Shown here one piece after another: positions 32,741 through 43,886 of a DNA stretch of 64,000 nucleotides; the stretch's first letter is position 1; every line of letters begins with the position of its first letter. The notes beneath the pieces were generated by a model that saw only the letters and a program-made list of their open reading frames with translations, did not search any database and was not told the DNA's origin. This DNA is from Massospora cicadina. Its lineage: Eukaryota; Entomophthoromycota; Entomophthoromycetes; Entomophthorales; Entomophthoraceae. The position numbers were made by a program, and so were the translations under genes. The stretch spans positions 141,346 through 205,345 of the forward strand of contig JAKSZP010010606.1 in NCBI GenBank assembly GCA_022478985.1, read 5' to 3'.

Positions 32741-34640
32741 AAAAACTTTCTTTTCCCGCTTGAAGTCACTTTAGAGCGATTTTAAATTTAAGTTTTATTT
32801 ATCCACAGCCGTCTGCCCAAAACTATTCTTTGATGTCCTTGGCTCCGCCGCCTGCCACCCCAGTGTGGGGCAGCGGTGCACCCCCACCTAGCATTTTCTG
32901 CCCTGCAGGCAAGCGCTTTCAGATGGGCTCAAACAGCCCGCCCACTGCTTCCAGCTGTTTTGTCCCCCCACAGGACTTAGCGCTTCACCTGGCGCGCATC
33001 CACCCTTCTCGCCCCCATCCTCTCGCCCTCCCTCCCTCACTCCGCCATTCGCTATTGCCTCAGAGTGGACTATGGGCATTTGTTCCCATATGCTGATAAG
33101 GCGATTATTGACTTAGCCACTGCAGCCTTTGCGCCAGCTGGATTTATAGACTTTCGCCCTTTTAAGAGCTACTTTGACGTTGGGTTCCAATCTGAGGAGG
33201 ACGCTGAAGCGGATGCACAAACTCCTCTAATTTATAAAAAACCCCATTCCACAACCCGTACTCACCTCCCTTTTGACACCACGCTGGTGGTATCCTTTGC
33301 AAATCTCCCAACCCACCTTCCACCCCAGGTTTTGTATGACCAGTTGGTCGCGGTGCTTATGGCTTATGGCACTCAGCCCAACCTCATCTTTGCCATTCTA
33401 TCTGGTGTGGAGCGCCTTGCTGCTCCTTGTGCAACAGCCACCATCATCCCACACCACCCTACCATAGCCCAACATATCCCACCCCGCACTAGTGTGGCTG
33501 CAGCGCCTGATCATTTCTTTTGGGCTTGGGTCAATAATGGTAGGCAGATTTATTCCCTCTGCTTTGGCCTCGACCATGCAAAGAAAGCGTGCCTTCAGCC
33601 CAATTCCACGGCTGCAGCTTCTGAGTCCCCCTCTGGAGGTTCAGTATGGGGCGCTTTGCTGCCCCCTCCCACCCTCCAATTTTACTCAGTGGGCCTGCGT
33701 GGAAAATCAGCCCCCCAAAACCTCCAGCCTCACTCTCCCACCTAAATATACCCCAGCCAATCAGAGCAATGTTTGGACCACCATTGGCACCCAAGCAGCT
33801 GCCTATTCGCCCAATCCCACCCACCCAAATTTGTACGCCACTATTCCAGTGAACTAAAATCCATGGGATCTATTGGCTGAGACTGACGAATCAGTTAATG
33901 TCCTCATTAGTAATCATACAGGTCAACCTCTCTGCCAATTCAATTATGGTTGGGCAGAATTTTTCCTTCCCAACTTCGATGAAGCCCCTACCCCTCGCCA
34001 TTTCGCTCCTTTGCCTAATACAGCCCCCTTCCAAAGTGACCACCAGCTCGCCTTAGCTGCAGTGGCCTCTTCTCAGTGCCCAAAACTACGCACCGTGGTG
34101 GCCCAGTCAGTGGCTCAGTTCCAGCATGGCCTGCCCACCCTCTTCTCCCCCCGACTTCCCTGAATCTGCTTGCAGTGACATCAAAAACTATTTGATGATG
34201 CTGAAGTTGCTGCTATGAATGTTGTAACGATTGCTTCATTCAACCCCTCAGCCAAAATCACCCACCACAGTATCTTTCTTTTCACCTAACTTCCTGAAGC
34301 CCGCAAAGAAGCTGAAGTTCTTCTCGCAGCTTTTGTTGAAACACTTTCCCGTCATTATCTTGATGAGGAAGTGGAAAACTCTTACTATGCTGACCTCCAC
34401 CCCCACTATGCGGATGCCCCAACGCCCTGGTTCTCTGCTCTGGTCTGGTAACTGAAACCAACATCCCATGATCGAGGTGGGTCCTTCTGAAAACCAACCC
34501 CCAACCCCTCCTCTCCCTCTGCCATGGTGGGTTAGGGGTTTCCGCTTCCCACTTGGTTAGTAGTTTTATTTTGTCAAATTTGGATGTTGTGATTTGGTAC
34601 TGTCCGTCCCCTGGTCGGCGTACCTTGAATAAATTGGATT
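32741..34640 (+). mobile_element. Half-LINE copy C, full length with perfect target duplication
   Basis: GAAATTGACCATAATA occurs at 32725-32740 and 34641-34656, flanking exactly 1900 bp. The insert starts with a pyrimidine-rich AAAAACTTTCTTTTCCCGCT, similar to LINE-1 and copy B. It carries one gag-like frame and ends with GTCCGTCCCCTGGTCGGCGT, then TTGAATAAATTGGATT. It has no EN or RT. It is the best-preserved copy and defines the unit length of the family. Confidence 0.9.
32830..34535 (+). pseudogene. Half-LINE C gag-like ORF1 protein (few lesions)
   Basis: Start region 32830-33096 is Pro-rich. After one frameshift, 33065-33745 is open for 226 codons: DYGHLFPYADKAIIDL, FIDFRPFKSYFDVGFQSEEDAEADA (RRM-like, matching LINE-1 ORF1), SFANLPTHLPPQVLYDQLV, and the knuckle YSLCFGLDHAKKAC at about 33550-33591. 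There the first Cys is Tyr (TAT). Later pieces are the HQLALAAVASS helix (about 34033) and a SFNPSAKITHHSIF block (about 34233). An acidic stretch (DEEVENS) is followed by Met-Val-Gly-TAG at 34524-34535. The expected full protein is about 560 residues. Confidence 0.75.
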
Positions 34641-34656
34641 GAAATTGACCATAATA

Positions 34657-35740
34657 TGTGAGCATAACAAGCCCAAGCGCTTAGAAAAATAATGGATTAA
34701 TTTGAATTTGAGATATTCGGCCTGAATTATATAATTGCAATAGGCTTTTAAGGTGAGAGTATAGGTGTTAGTTTAAGTGTTGAAGGGATAATTAGCTTAA
34801 TATGATGGTTGTTGAAGGTTATTTTCAAGTCAACTACCAGAATCTGACAGGGTAAATAAAACTACCAATTGAAGATTATCCACACGAATTGCCTTAGTAG
34901 AGGTAGGGTTATCTAAGTTGGTTGTTTCGTCATTATGGTCTGCAATGAATACGCTTTTATCAGTGTATTGTGGGGCTGCATATGCCTTCAAAACTACCAT
35001 CTGGTAGTCGGTGGTCCTGGTTGACGCACACATTGACAACCTGGGGCTACTGTAGGGTTTGGATGGGTTCTGGCTTTGCACCACCAAGTCAGTGGGTTTT
35101 GGATGGTTTTGCCGCCATTATTCTATAGTAATCAATAACTATCTAAAGTTACTAACTATTTAGGGTAACGTAGTACTTAAAAAAGTGATGCTTATTATAA
35201 GAAGGTCCAGATTAGACATGTGTTACTTTAAGATTCCATCTCTTTGTCATGAATAGTCTGATCTAGTATCCGCCTTAGTTTTATTGTCAGCAGAATCAGG
35301 ACCAGCTGATTTAGCAATATGAAAGTTTCAGTATTTGTGCCACCATCAAAAATTACAGCAAGATAAAAAGTTTAGCCCAGATGGGGCAATATTTTGTTAG
35401 ATATCTTCAATTATTTTACAAAATTCCCAATTTATTCATTTTATGCAACCACGCCCTATTTATATTTGTTTAACGAAACACAGCAAATGTTGAGGTGGTT
35501 TAAGACTTAGGTAGGTAGCTTAAAGCCAGTTTCCAGGGTGTTCATAAGGACGTTAATTATTTTTACAACATCGGCGTTCAAATTTTGTCCCCAACTGGAT
35601 GAACTTATTGACCAATTAAACTGAAAAGTGCTGACCCTAGGGTAACAAGCTATGGATAACCTTAGGGTCACCAATGAATAGATTTAAAACATAACTCACC
35701 AGAAAAAGAGGAAGTTAAACGTACTTAAGTATTTCCAGGT
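34657..35740. other. Unassigned AT-rich sequence, possibly LTR of G3
   Basis: This lies between half-LINE C and the first gag-like frame of G3, so a 5' LTR and leader would belong here. I found no convincing match to the sequence after the G3 polypurine tract. A minus frame at 34830-35087 is open for 85 codons with no family motif. Confidence 0.25.
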
Positions 35741-36479
35741 GACATTATTTGACATGCTGATGCAGTTGAGGAATTTATTGATGCACCCAATGCAAAAGTG
35801 TGGGTGTTTGAACAGCGTTTGGTAAGTAATATTGTAACCACTATCCAGCTCAATTCAGAGCTACAACAGATCAGTAATCAACAAGCAGCCATGAAGCGGT
35901 ATATTAAAATTTGAGAGGATTAGTTTGGATGCTCCAAGGTAGCAGAGGTATCCTTCAATCAATCATTAAGCTATACTGTCAAGTCTGCAAACTCTGTACC
36001 TTTAGGCTGCCCACAAAATGATTATATGAACTTGCAATATTATTGATGAAGTTTAGAGATATCTTGCAGTGCTGTGACAATTCAAACAGAAGTTCCTTAG
36101 GAAGCAGGAGAATCAAAAAACTTGGGAATGGCAAATTGACAAGTGGATTACAGGTTGGTAGATATTGATGATTCATCAAACCATGCCCCCTATAAACCAG
36201 AGCTATTTGGAATAGAATCCTTGGAAGAAGAGGATAACCTAGAAATGACGCATTAGACTACACGCTCAGTGCCTACCACATTATTTGCTTTTCCTCCTTC
36301 TATGGAGACTCTATCCCCCAAACTGAGTCAACCCTGAGCTAGTAACCCAAGTCCTTTGGGTTAGTACTGCACCAGCGACATCTGGATTAGGAGTGTTCTA
36401 TCAAGGGTTTCAATAATTGAAATCAGTCTCTTTAAGTTAGACAATCACAGAAACGTGCAATCATTTTTTACAATTTTCA

Positions 36480-37160
36480 AAATGATTATGCACCAAGAAG
36501 ATGACTTTTTTAAAGCCGCTACAATGATTAACTGTATAGATGGCCAAAACTGAGACCTGATCATCCCCTACTTACTCGAAATACATGGGACCTTTACTGA
36601 TGTGGAAAGTGCAGTTTTACATGATTTTGGATTTTCTGAGCGCATGGCCACTCAGAAGGCTAGATGTATGACATTTAGTTTTAAAAATGAGACCAATACC
36701 AAATTTATTGAACAATTTTATCATTAAGATCAGGTGCTGCTGGATGCTAAAGTTATGGTGAACTTTGACGTCAAGAACAAACTTCAGAATGCCACCAAGT
36801 ATTTTCTGGAGTTTCATTTTTCACTGCTTCCAGCACTCGTGAAAGAATCTAGGCACACCATCTACTATTGAATACTTTAAGAGGTATGAAGTATATTTGG
36901 ACCACACAACATGTACTCCTGAACCATCTGGCCCACAAGCTGATGAAAGTAATAGAGGGACCATGGAAAGCTTTCCTCTCCATTGAGAATATTATGTAAA
37001 TTGTCACAACCTAGCTGAGTTAATATGTTGGATCTGTGAATTTAAGAGGCACTACGCGGACTCCTGCCTTAAACGACGCCCTGGGGTAAACCTTATAGCC
37101 TTACAAGAGGATGAAAGCCAGGGGAAAGAGTTGCAGCAGTAGAGGGGGACGTTCTATGCT
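36480..37160 (+). pseudogene. G3 gag capsid and nucleocapsid
   Basis: A capsid-like region (FGFSERMATQKARCMTF and following) leads to CWICEFKRHYADSC at 37026-37067, a perfect CX2CX4HX4C knuckle. It is the only gypsy knuckle in the window with all four ligands. Stops before and after it show the gene is broken. Confidence 0.6.
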
Positions 37161-37539
37161 GTTCGACATCTAGCGCTGTCTCAGAACTATGAGGTAGGTG
37201 TGAGCTATCCTCATATACCAGGAACTGATAATAGTATTCCCGCGGTGGTGGCCATTAACATAAGCCAGCGTGCTGACATGGAGTGAGAGGGGCAAGAAAT
37301 CGTTTACCAACCCTACACCACACAGATTTCTGGTCATGAAAAATTTAGAAATACAAAGGCTCTCATTCCTTACCTCCGCTAAAAGGAGTTAACATTGCAT
37401 TATCAATCAATACTTGTACACCCACTTCCCCAATGTGTGAAAACAGTTTAGAACTATGATTAACATTTTAATACTCCTTTCATTATTACATTAAACGGAG
37501 ATTCACATTACTTTTTTGATTTTAACTTTATTGATATGC

Positions 37540-37830
37540 ATGTAAACAAAGTTCAGGTTAAGCCATTGTTGACAGCAGCTCCCTTGTGGGTGTAATTTAC
37601 GGTCAGTTTGCTAGACAATTGAGAATATCCCCTGATATGGAACACATAAACGGTATGGAAAAACTGGCCTATGAGTACAACAAGTGAGGGATTTATAGTG
37701 CGTTACCAATGAGGTTCGTCTCTATGCAGGTTAGTGACCCTTTTATAGTGCTTCCCAATGACAACTATCCATTTCTTGTTGGTTCTATATTTCTTAAGTT
37801 TTATTTTCGCTTTAAACTATGAGGAGAACA
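37540..37830 (+). pseudogene. G3 protease
   Basis: AIVDSSSLVGVIYGQFARQLRISPDM begins near 37563. The active site Asp-Ser-Gly is Asp-Ser-Ser, a GGC-to-AGC type change. The flap-distal block appears as PFLVGSIFLKFYF near 37755. One stop interrupts the middle. Confidence 0.55.
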
Positions 37831-38479
37831 TATTTACTATTCTAGGTCAAATTTTACCTCTTCATTATTGTGTAATAATTGGATTACCCAAACTTGTAGG
37901 ACTAATTTTGTCTTTGTGGTTTATAGTGATGGTTGAGTTCCTATCCAATAATAACAAATAGCCACATAAACTCTCCTCTTCCTGCCACCATTCTTGAGAA
38001 TAAAGGCACTACTATTAAAGACTTTAAGGACTGTTTTATAAACCCTGGAGAACATTGTCTGGTGTCAAATGGAATGAAAATAACGATTGCTGAAGATTTG
38101 TTGGGAAAAATTTACCCCCTTGGAATTAGTTAAGGGCTGAACCTTTTACTTCTCTGAAGATAAACTTCGTCAGGTCACTAGGAGATCTTTTTATTACTTG
38201 ATAATTCAACTGCTTTCAAAATTAAGTCCAGAGGGAGCAGAAGGTCACATCTGTAAACCTTGATCTTATATAAGAAATTTGTAAAGTAAGTTAGTTCATA
38301 AATCTGACAAAATTTGGTTTACCTGAACTGCCCTTACCAAATTGTGTGGTCACATCTCAAAAAATACTTTACGTGCTATCTGAGGATCAGAAGTATCAAG
38401 CGATGGCCCTCACATGAAGAGATGCTTAAGTATCTAAAACAGATAACTTAGATCTGGAGTGCGCTGTAGGGATTTAATA

Positions 38480-39770
38480 CTATATTAATACTATGGTTAC
38501 AAAACCCATTCAATCAAGGCTGATAAGGAGAAGTAAGCCCAGTGATAAAGAGGTGCAGGAAGAATTTCAGAAGCTTATACGTCAAGGGATGATTTTTCTT
38601 TCATGCAGCCCAAGGGCCAGTCTGGTACTCATAGTTAAGAAAAATGGCTTTATTGCTTTATTAATTACTGGAAAATGAATAATATAACTATAAAGTATTT
38701 TTATTTCTTTACCACAGATAGATGACTCCAAGGGCCAACTATAATGAGCCAGTAATTTTACAGCTCTAGACCTCATTAACAGGTGTTAGCAGATCAACAT
38801 GTCATCTGAAGACTAAAAAACTGAACAATTTAGACCTCATAAAGATTGTTCTAACCAACTAAAATGCCTCAAGAAATATGCAATGCATCAGCAAGCTTCC
38901 AGAGGGTGATGGGAATTGTCAAAAAAGATTAGAGATGAGTTTCTTTTTGGTCTACTCAAAAATATAAATGTGTATTCAAATTAAATTAACCCAATATTTA
39001 ATGCACCTGGAAGAGATTTTTGGGGTTAGCCTAGTATCAGCTAAAAATCAAGCCTAGAAAATTTCAGTTCTTCAAGCTCAGATGGAGTATAAAGATCATT
39101 TAGTTGACACATGTGGAATATGGCTGCAGCTTAAAAAGCTTGACGCCATCAACCGCATGAAAAATCCTGAAAGTTAGCAAGACATCCAAATACTTCTTAT
39201 AATGGTCAGTACTACTGCTAATTTATATATTGATATTCTCTCAACTCACCAAGCCTCTATTACATCTGCTTCAAGGCGGAATCACTTTCCAATGAATCAA
39301 GAATTCAAGGGCTTTTTCAAATGGCTATGGAAAGCATTATTGAAGCCCCATGCTGAGGTATCACAACTTCAACCACCCATTTATAAAAAACTGATTCATC
39401 TTTCACGGCTATGGGTGCTGTACTTTCTCATATAGGGAAGTATGGAGAGCATCCATTGACTTTCTGCAGTCATTTTTTGGACAAGCACAAGTGCAACTAC
39501 ACCATAACTGAGTAGTATTGTTTAGCCTTTATAAATCCTGTAAACAATTTTGAGTATATTTCTTTGGGACTAAGTATAAGATTGTCACTAACCATGCTTC
39601 TTTACTGGATATATAATCTCAAGTAACCTATAGGTTGTTTGACACAAAGGGTTTGAATTTAAGACCCATGACTATGAGATTATGCATTACTTCAGACAAA
39701 CTGATAAGAATGCTGATAGACTTTTATGGCTGAATGTTGTAGAAGTACTATTCCCTTTTGTATACCAACT
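38480..39770 (+). pseudogene. G3 reverse transcriptase and RNase H
   Basis: KPIQSRLIRRSKPSDKEVQEEFQ (about 38502) and the SPRASLVLIVKKNG block (about 38605) mark the RT start. FTALDLI (about 38757) and MPQEICNASASFQRVMG (about 38863) follow. Where YLDD is expected (about 38955) the frame reads LLKNINVYS, so both Asp are lost. RNase H traces end in YFRQTDKNADRLLWL near 39690, the HxPGxxNxxADxLSR equivalent. Confidence 0.6.
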
Positions 39771-39929
39771 ATCTAAAAAGTGAAGGTAAAGAACTACGCT
39801 AACAATAAGACTGCTATTCGCTACATCTTTGATCAACTAATGAAGAACATCAAATACTAGATGAGCATTTGTTCAGGCTTTATGGAAATTGACTGATAAT
39901 TATATTCTACACCCTCAGATCATCCATAA

Positions 39930-40980
39930 ATAATCATGCAATCTCATCATGAAGCGGGACATGGAGGCCTTCCTAAAACCACAAGTAAATCCATTGGTAT
40001 TTATTTGGAATCCCTAAGATTTGATATTCAAGATGTATCAGCAGAAATGTCATGAATAACAAGCCCATCAGACCTATAATCTCACAACTACTTAAATGTT
40101 AGTTAAGCCTAATTAACCTGGTAGACCAAGTCCATAGAATTTATAAGACCCTTCACCGCCAGTGTTTCCAACTTCATATGCATTTAAGTGGCAATGAATC
40201 ATATTACTAAGTGGGTGAAACCTGGGCCATCAAAGATCTTTTGAAGTTATCAACTGTAAAATTCATAAAAAAAGAGATACTACATCATCATGGCTGTCTG
40301 AAAGTTAACCTCATGGACAACACAACTAATTTCACATCTTGAGCCATCCTAAAGCTTTTTGGCTAGTGGGTATCCGCGGAATTCTTACCATCCCTTATTA
40401 TCCTGAGACTATTGGGATGATGGAACGTTCCAATGGTACCTTAGTACGAGCGTTCAAATTTTTGACAACAAATCTACATCTCAATGGGCCTTACACTTGG
40501 ACATGACTGCTTTTGTTTAAAATATCAGTTATCATAAATGATACAGAATATTCACCTATCCAGATTTTGTAAGTTCGACAAGCTGCACCACCACATTTGT
40601 TACATCCAAAAATTCTAATGAGTATGAAATTCAACCTTATGAATACTTTGACCAACTGGTGAAGATCTTAATTAGAATTTAAGCCAAATCTTATGGGACA
40701 GCTTTGACTAGGAACTAATCAAAAAGAGAAGGATTATTTACATAGTTCACAGTGGATAGGTTTTCACTCAGAGATAAAGTTGCTTACCGTGATTCTTATT
40801 GGATTTGGTAGGACGCATAAATTAGCTACCTTATGAAAAGGACCTTATGTTGTACTTTACTGGGTCGTGGCTGAATCATACAGTATTTGAAGCTTGATTG
40901 ATGAAAGAATTGTTAATTGCATTCACGCCAAATTTTCTGCCCTTACCACAAACCAAATGATTGTTACAATAAAGATTAAG
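39930..40980 (+). pseudogene. G3 integrase
   Basis: SHHEAGHGGLPKTTSKSIGI near 39946 is the zinc-binding entry. PYYPETIGMMERSNGTLVRAF near 40394-40456 keeps the catalytic Glu of the HPxxNGxxER block. The Asp positions are obscured by stops. No chromodomain is seen. Confidence 0.55.
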
Positions 40981-41005
40981 TGGTAAATCAAGCAAAAAGA
41001 GGGAT

Positions 41006-42350
41006 ATTTAGATAATCAATTGACTTTATTTCTAACTTGCAAACCAAAGCCACTATTTGATCCTAACCTCACTATTACACCTTACCCCAATATTTTTTTC
41101 ATTGTAGTTGACCCTGTGACTTCCCGTTTAAACTATTTTTTTGACAAAAGAACGCCCTCCTATAGTTCATTGTACTACAGTCAATAAGCCTCATCACAAA
41201 AGCTCTTATAATTCTTATATGAAATACTTGACTATATATGAATTGTGTATTCTAAATAAAGGATCAATTCATTATTGAACTTTGTCAATTTTTTTGTGTA
41301 GATCTTTAACTTAGTCTTATTTTTACTAAAGGATTGAAACCTTTACCACAAAGTCATTCTATATGGTAGAACTAGAGTTGGACCAGCCACCAATAACCTG
41401 TACATGTAGAATGAAGAAGGAACTCGCACTACATCTGCCCTTATCATCCAGAGTCTATTAAAACTTTTAGAGGGTCAACGGAACCTTAGGGAAAGTTCAC
41501 CACAAAAATTGCTTCCACTTCCCCATTCCAGAGGACTCTTTGTGTCAGTCCAACTTGGTTTGCTTACAACATTTCTCATATGTACCACAGGGCTCTCACC
41601 CTTTCTGCTGCTCTAAGGTCATAAACCTGCTTTTACTCCCTTGTTGCATTCCATTTTAGAAGAAGAGGATGGAATTTGATCAAAAGATTATGTTGTCCAA
41701 TTGTAAATTTTTAAATTAAGCTTCAAACTAAAGCTTATGGAACTTCTTTAACATAGAAAGAAAAATCTGAAACTTCTTGGTGATATGCACTGATGAACCT
41801 TACATAAGTTTAAAGAAGGTGACCAAGTATACTGTGAAACGTAAGTTTTAGTTAAACACTAGATGTCTACTCTATAGAAAGGACCATATATATAATCTTG
41901 GATTGTTCGTTCTTTGATTTTATAATTAATAAATCACCTAATTAATGGTAGAAATACCAATAAGGTTCACGCGAGATTTCTAATACTTTACTGCAGCAAT
42001 CAATCTTCTTGGGAATGTCCTCAAGGAATGAGTTGAGTCAAGATGGAGAAATTTTTTCAAAGATTTTGACTTAATTTTGGATAACTGATTTCTCACTTCT
42101 TTTAGTTATTTGGATGTAATAAGAACAAACTCAAACATCTTAAAATATCAACCTATTACGCTATCTATCCCATCTTTCAGGCCTCCAAGGCATTCCTGAA
42201 TTCTCATTAAGCGGTTCTCATCCTTTAATTAGTTATTGCTCATAAATGGGTACCATTATGTTTATTGTACTCATTATATCTGTACTCCCTATTGATTGTG
42301 GCTGATAATCAGTTTATTGCTGTTCTGTGGCTGAAAGTTTGACAATAAAA
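41006..42350 (+). mobile_element. Gypsy integrase fragment and presumed G3 LTR sequence
   Basis: About 41006-41330 follows the G3 polypurine tract and should be LTR, though it has no visible partner. From about 41440, frames read RVNGTLGKVHHK, QGSHPF and a PLLHSILEEEDG-like stretch, then FKEGDQVYCET near 41812 and KGPYI near 41880. That is the end of a gypsy integrase with its GPF/Y motif. It is a separate truncated element. 42351-42554 shows nothing recognisable. Confidence 0.45.
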
Positions 42351-42554
42351 TTTTATGTTATTTTAATAGAATATCACCTTTTTCCCAATATTATCTAGTT
42401 TTCAGGAGTTGCCTTGGAGTAAAGATTACTACACCAGGAATTTGTGGAATCAATTATTGTGTAGTTTTTATTGATACTTAGAGAATAACCCTTGTCAGTG
42501 AACGGAGGTTAAGCAATCAGGGAAGATCAAAAAATCATAGGGAGGAAATATATA

Positions 42555-43884
42555 CAGTATAGTGCGAATTAATGTAAACACAAGTGACAATTTGATAAAA
42601 ACAACATTTTTTAGTTATAGACGAAGAAAAAAAGAGAAAAGAATACAATTTATTTTTTTTTAATAGGAAATATGTCCGCCCTTGGCTTTTATAACTTCTT
42701 CAACACGTTTGGCATAGAATCAACAAGTTCTTTACAGTTTTCTGATAATTGCTGGTCACAAACCCATGTGTGGATTACAGCCTCGATCAGTGCTTTTTAT
42801 GTTGTGCAATCTATTTTACGCAGTCTAGCTTTTACAATAACCCACAGATTTCAATCAGATTAAGGTCCAGTGAGTTTCCTGGCTTATAGCCATGATATCT
42901 TTTTGTCCTTGAAATATTTCATTATGATCTTGGATATGTGATATGGAGCCAAATCTTGTTGAAAAACTGCTTGACCATTAGCATCAACTTTTCTTAAGTC
43001 AGCTTCCAATCTGTGTTCTAGCAAGTTTCTGTATTTTTGCAAGTTTATCATGCCTTTGATCAGCACAAGCCATCCAGGTACCTTTATAGGAAAGCAGCCC
43101 CAGAACATCTTCTTTAACGGATAGGACTGTTTAATCAATATGAAATGTCATAAGTTTTTTGATGTCACTTTTTCTAACAAAATGAGATCAGTGTCCTTAT
43201 ACCAAAAATGGCTCTCATCTGAGAACAACACTTTTATCCAATCTTCAATAGTCCATCTCACATGTTTTTTGCCCAATCATATCGTTTTGTCATCATGGCA
43301 GCAGCCAATAACTTTGTTTTAGGTCTGACTGTTTTTCTTCCTCCTTCTATAAGTCATTTTCATACGGTGGAGTCATAAACAATAACTCCAGCATGTGCTA
43401 AGTCTTGCTGAAGTCCTTGGCTGGTTTTCTTAGGGTTTAATTTACTTTACCTTATTAAAAAAGATTTATCCTTTGCTGTTGTCTTTCTTTTCCTTCCACA
43501 TTTCCCTTTTCTGTTCACTTCAATCGTCCCAGTGTCCCTTTTTTGCTTCAAAATCTTTTTGACAGCTCCTAAACTCACACCACACTCCTTGGCAATATCT
43601 CTTTGAGACATTGATGTGTGTTCACTCAAAGTGACAATTTAAGTGCGCTTTTGGGAGAAATATCCATCTTAAAAAATAAAAAGCAAATAAAGCCTACTTT
43701 AGCAAAAACACAATATTCTGAAAAACCAAAATGCAACACGTCTGTAGCTTGCTATGCCTCATTACTCACTGACTGTCACAGCAAAAAACAAAATGGTCGC
43801 TATTTTGACATAAAGTGCGTCCAGCTGTAGAAAAAGTAAAATTGTGGTAATTATGATGTATTTGCATTAATTCGCACAATACTG
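42555..43884 (-). mobile_element. Tc1-type DNA transposon
   Basis: The ends are inverted repeats starting CAGTATAGTGCGAATTAATG on the left and CAGTATTGTGCGAATTAATG on the right (minus strand). Each is flanked by TA (42553-42554 and 43885-43886), the Tc1/mariner target duplication. The length of 1330 bp is normal for a one-gene Tc1 element. The terminal repeats remain about 90% alike over 30 bases, so the insertion is fairly recent compared with the nearby gypsy remains. Confidence 0.9.
42690..43677 (-). pseudogene. Tc1 transposase (frameshifted)
   Basis: The likely ATG is at 43677-43675 (MDISPKSALKL), with a frameshift before SEHTSMSQRDIAKECGVSL. That stretch and the following basic part (GRKRKTTAKDK) form the paired-like helix-turn-helix that binds the inverted repeats. 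The catalytic domain keeps VLFSDESHF (first Asp, near 43205) and QQDLAPYH (second Asp, near 42960; usual form QQDNAPCH). A LDLNLIEICG block near 42860 keeps the third acidic residue. Stops at several points make it inactive. Confidence 0.8.
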
Positions 43885-43886
43885 TA

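Larger units (their letters stand above)
35741..41005 (+). mobile_element. Ty3/gypsy element G3 (heavily decayed)
   Basis: Gag, an intact nucleocapsid knuckle, protease, RT, RNase H, integrase and a polypurine-like tract (AAGCAAAAAGAGGGATAT at about 40988-41005) follow in Ty3/gypsy order. LTRs could not be paired by eye. The frames are fragmented along the whole length. Confidence 0.6.

Noticed and set aside
32888..33824. Minus-strand Gly-rich frames over half-LINE C
   Set aside because: Mirror of the Pro-rich gag frame on the plus strand.
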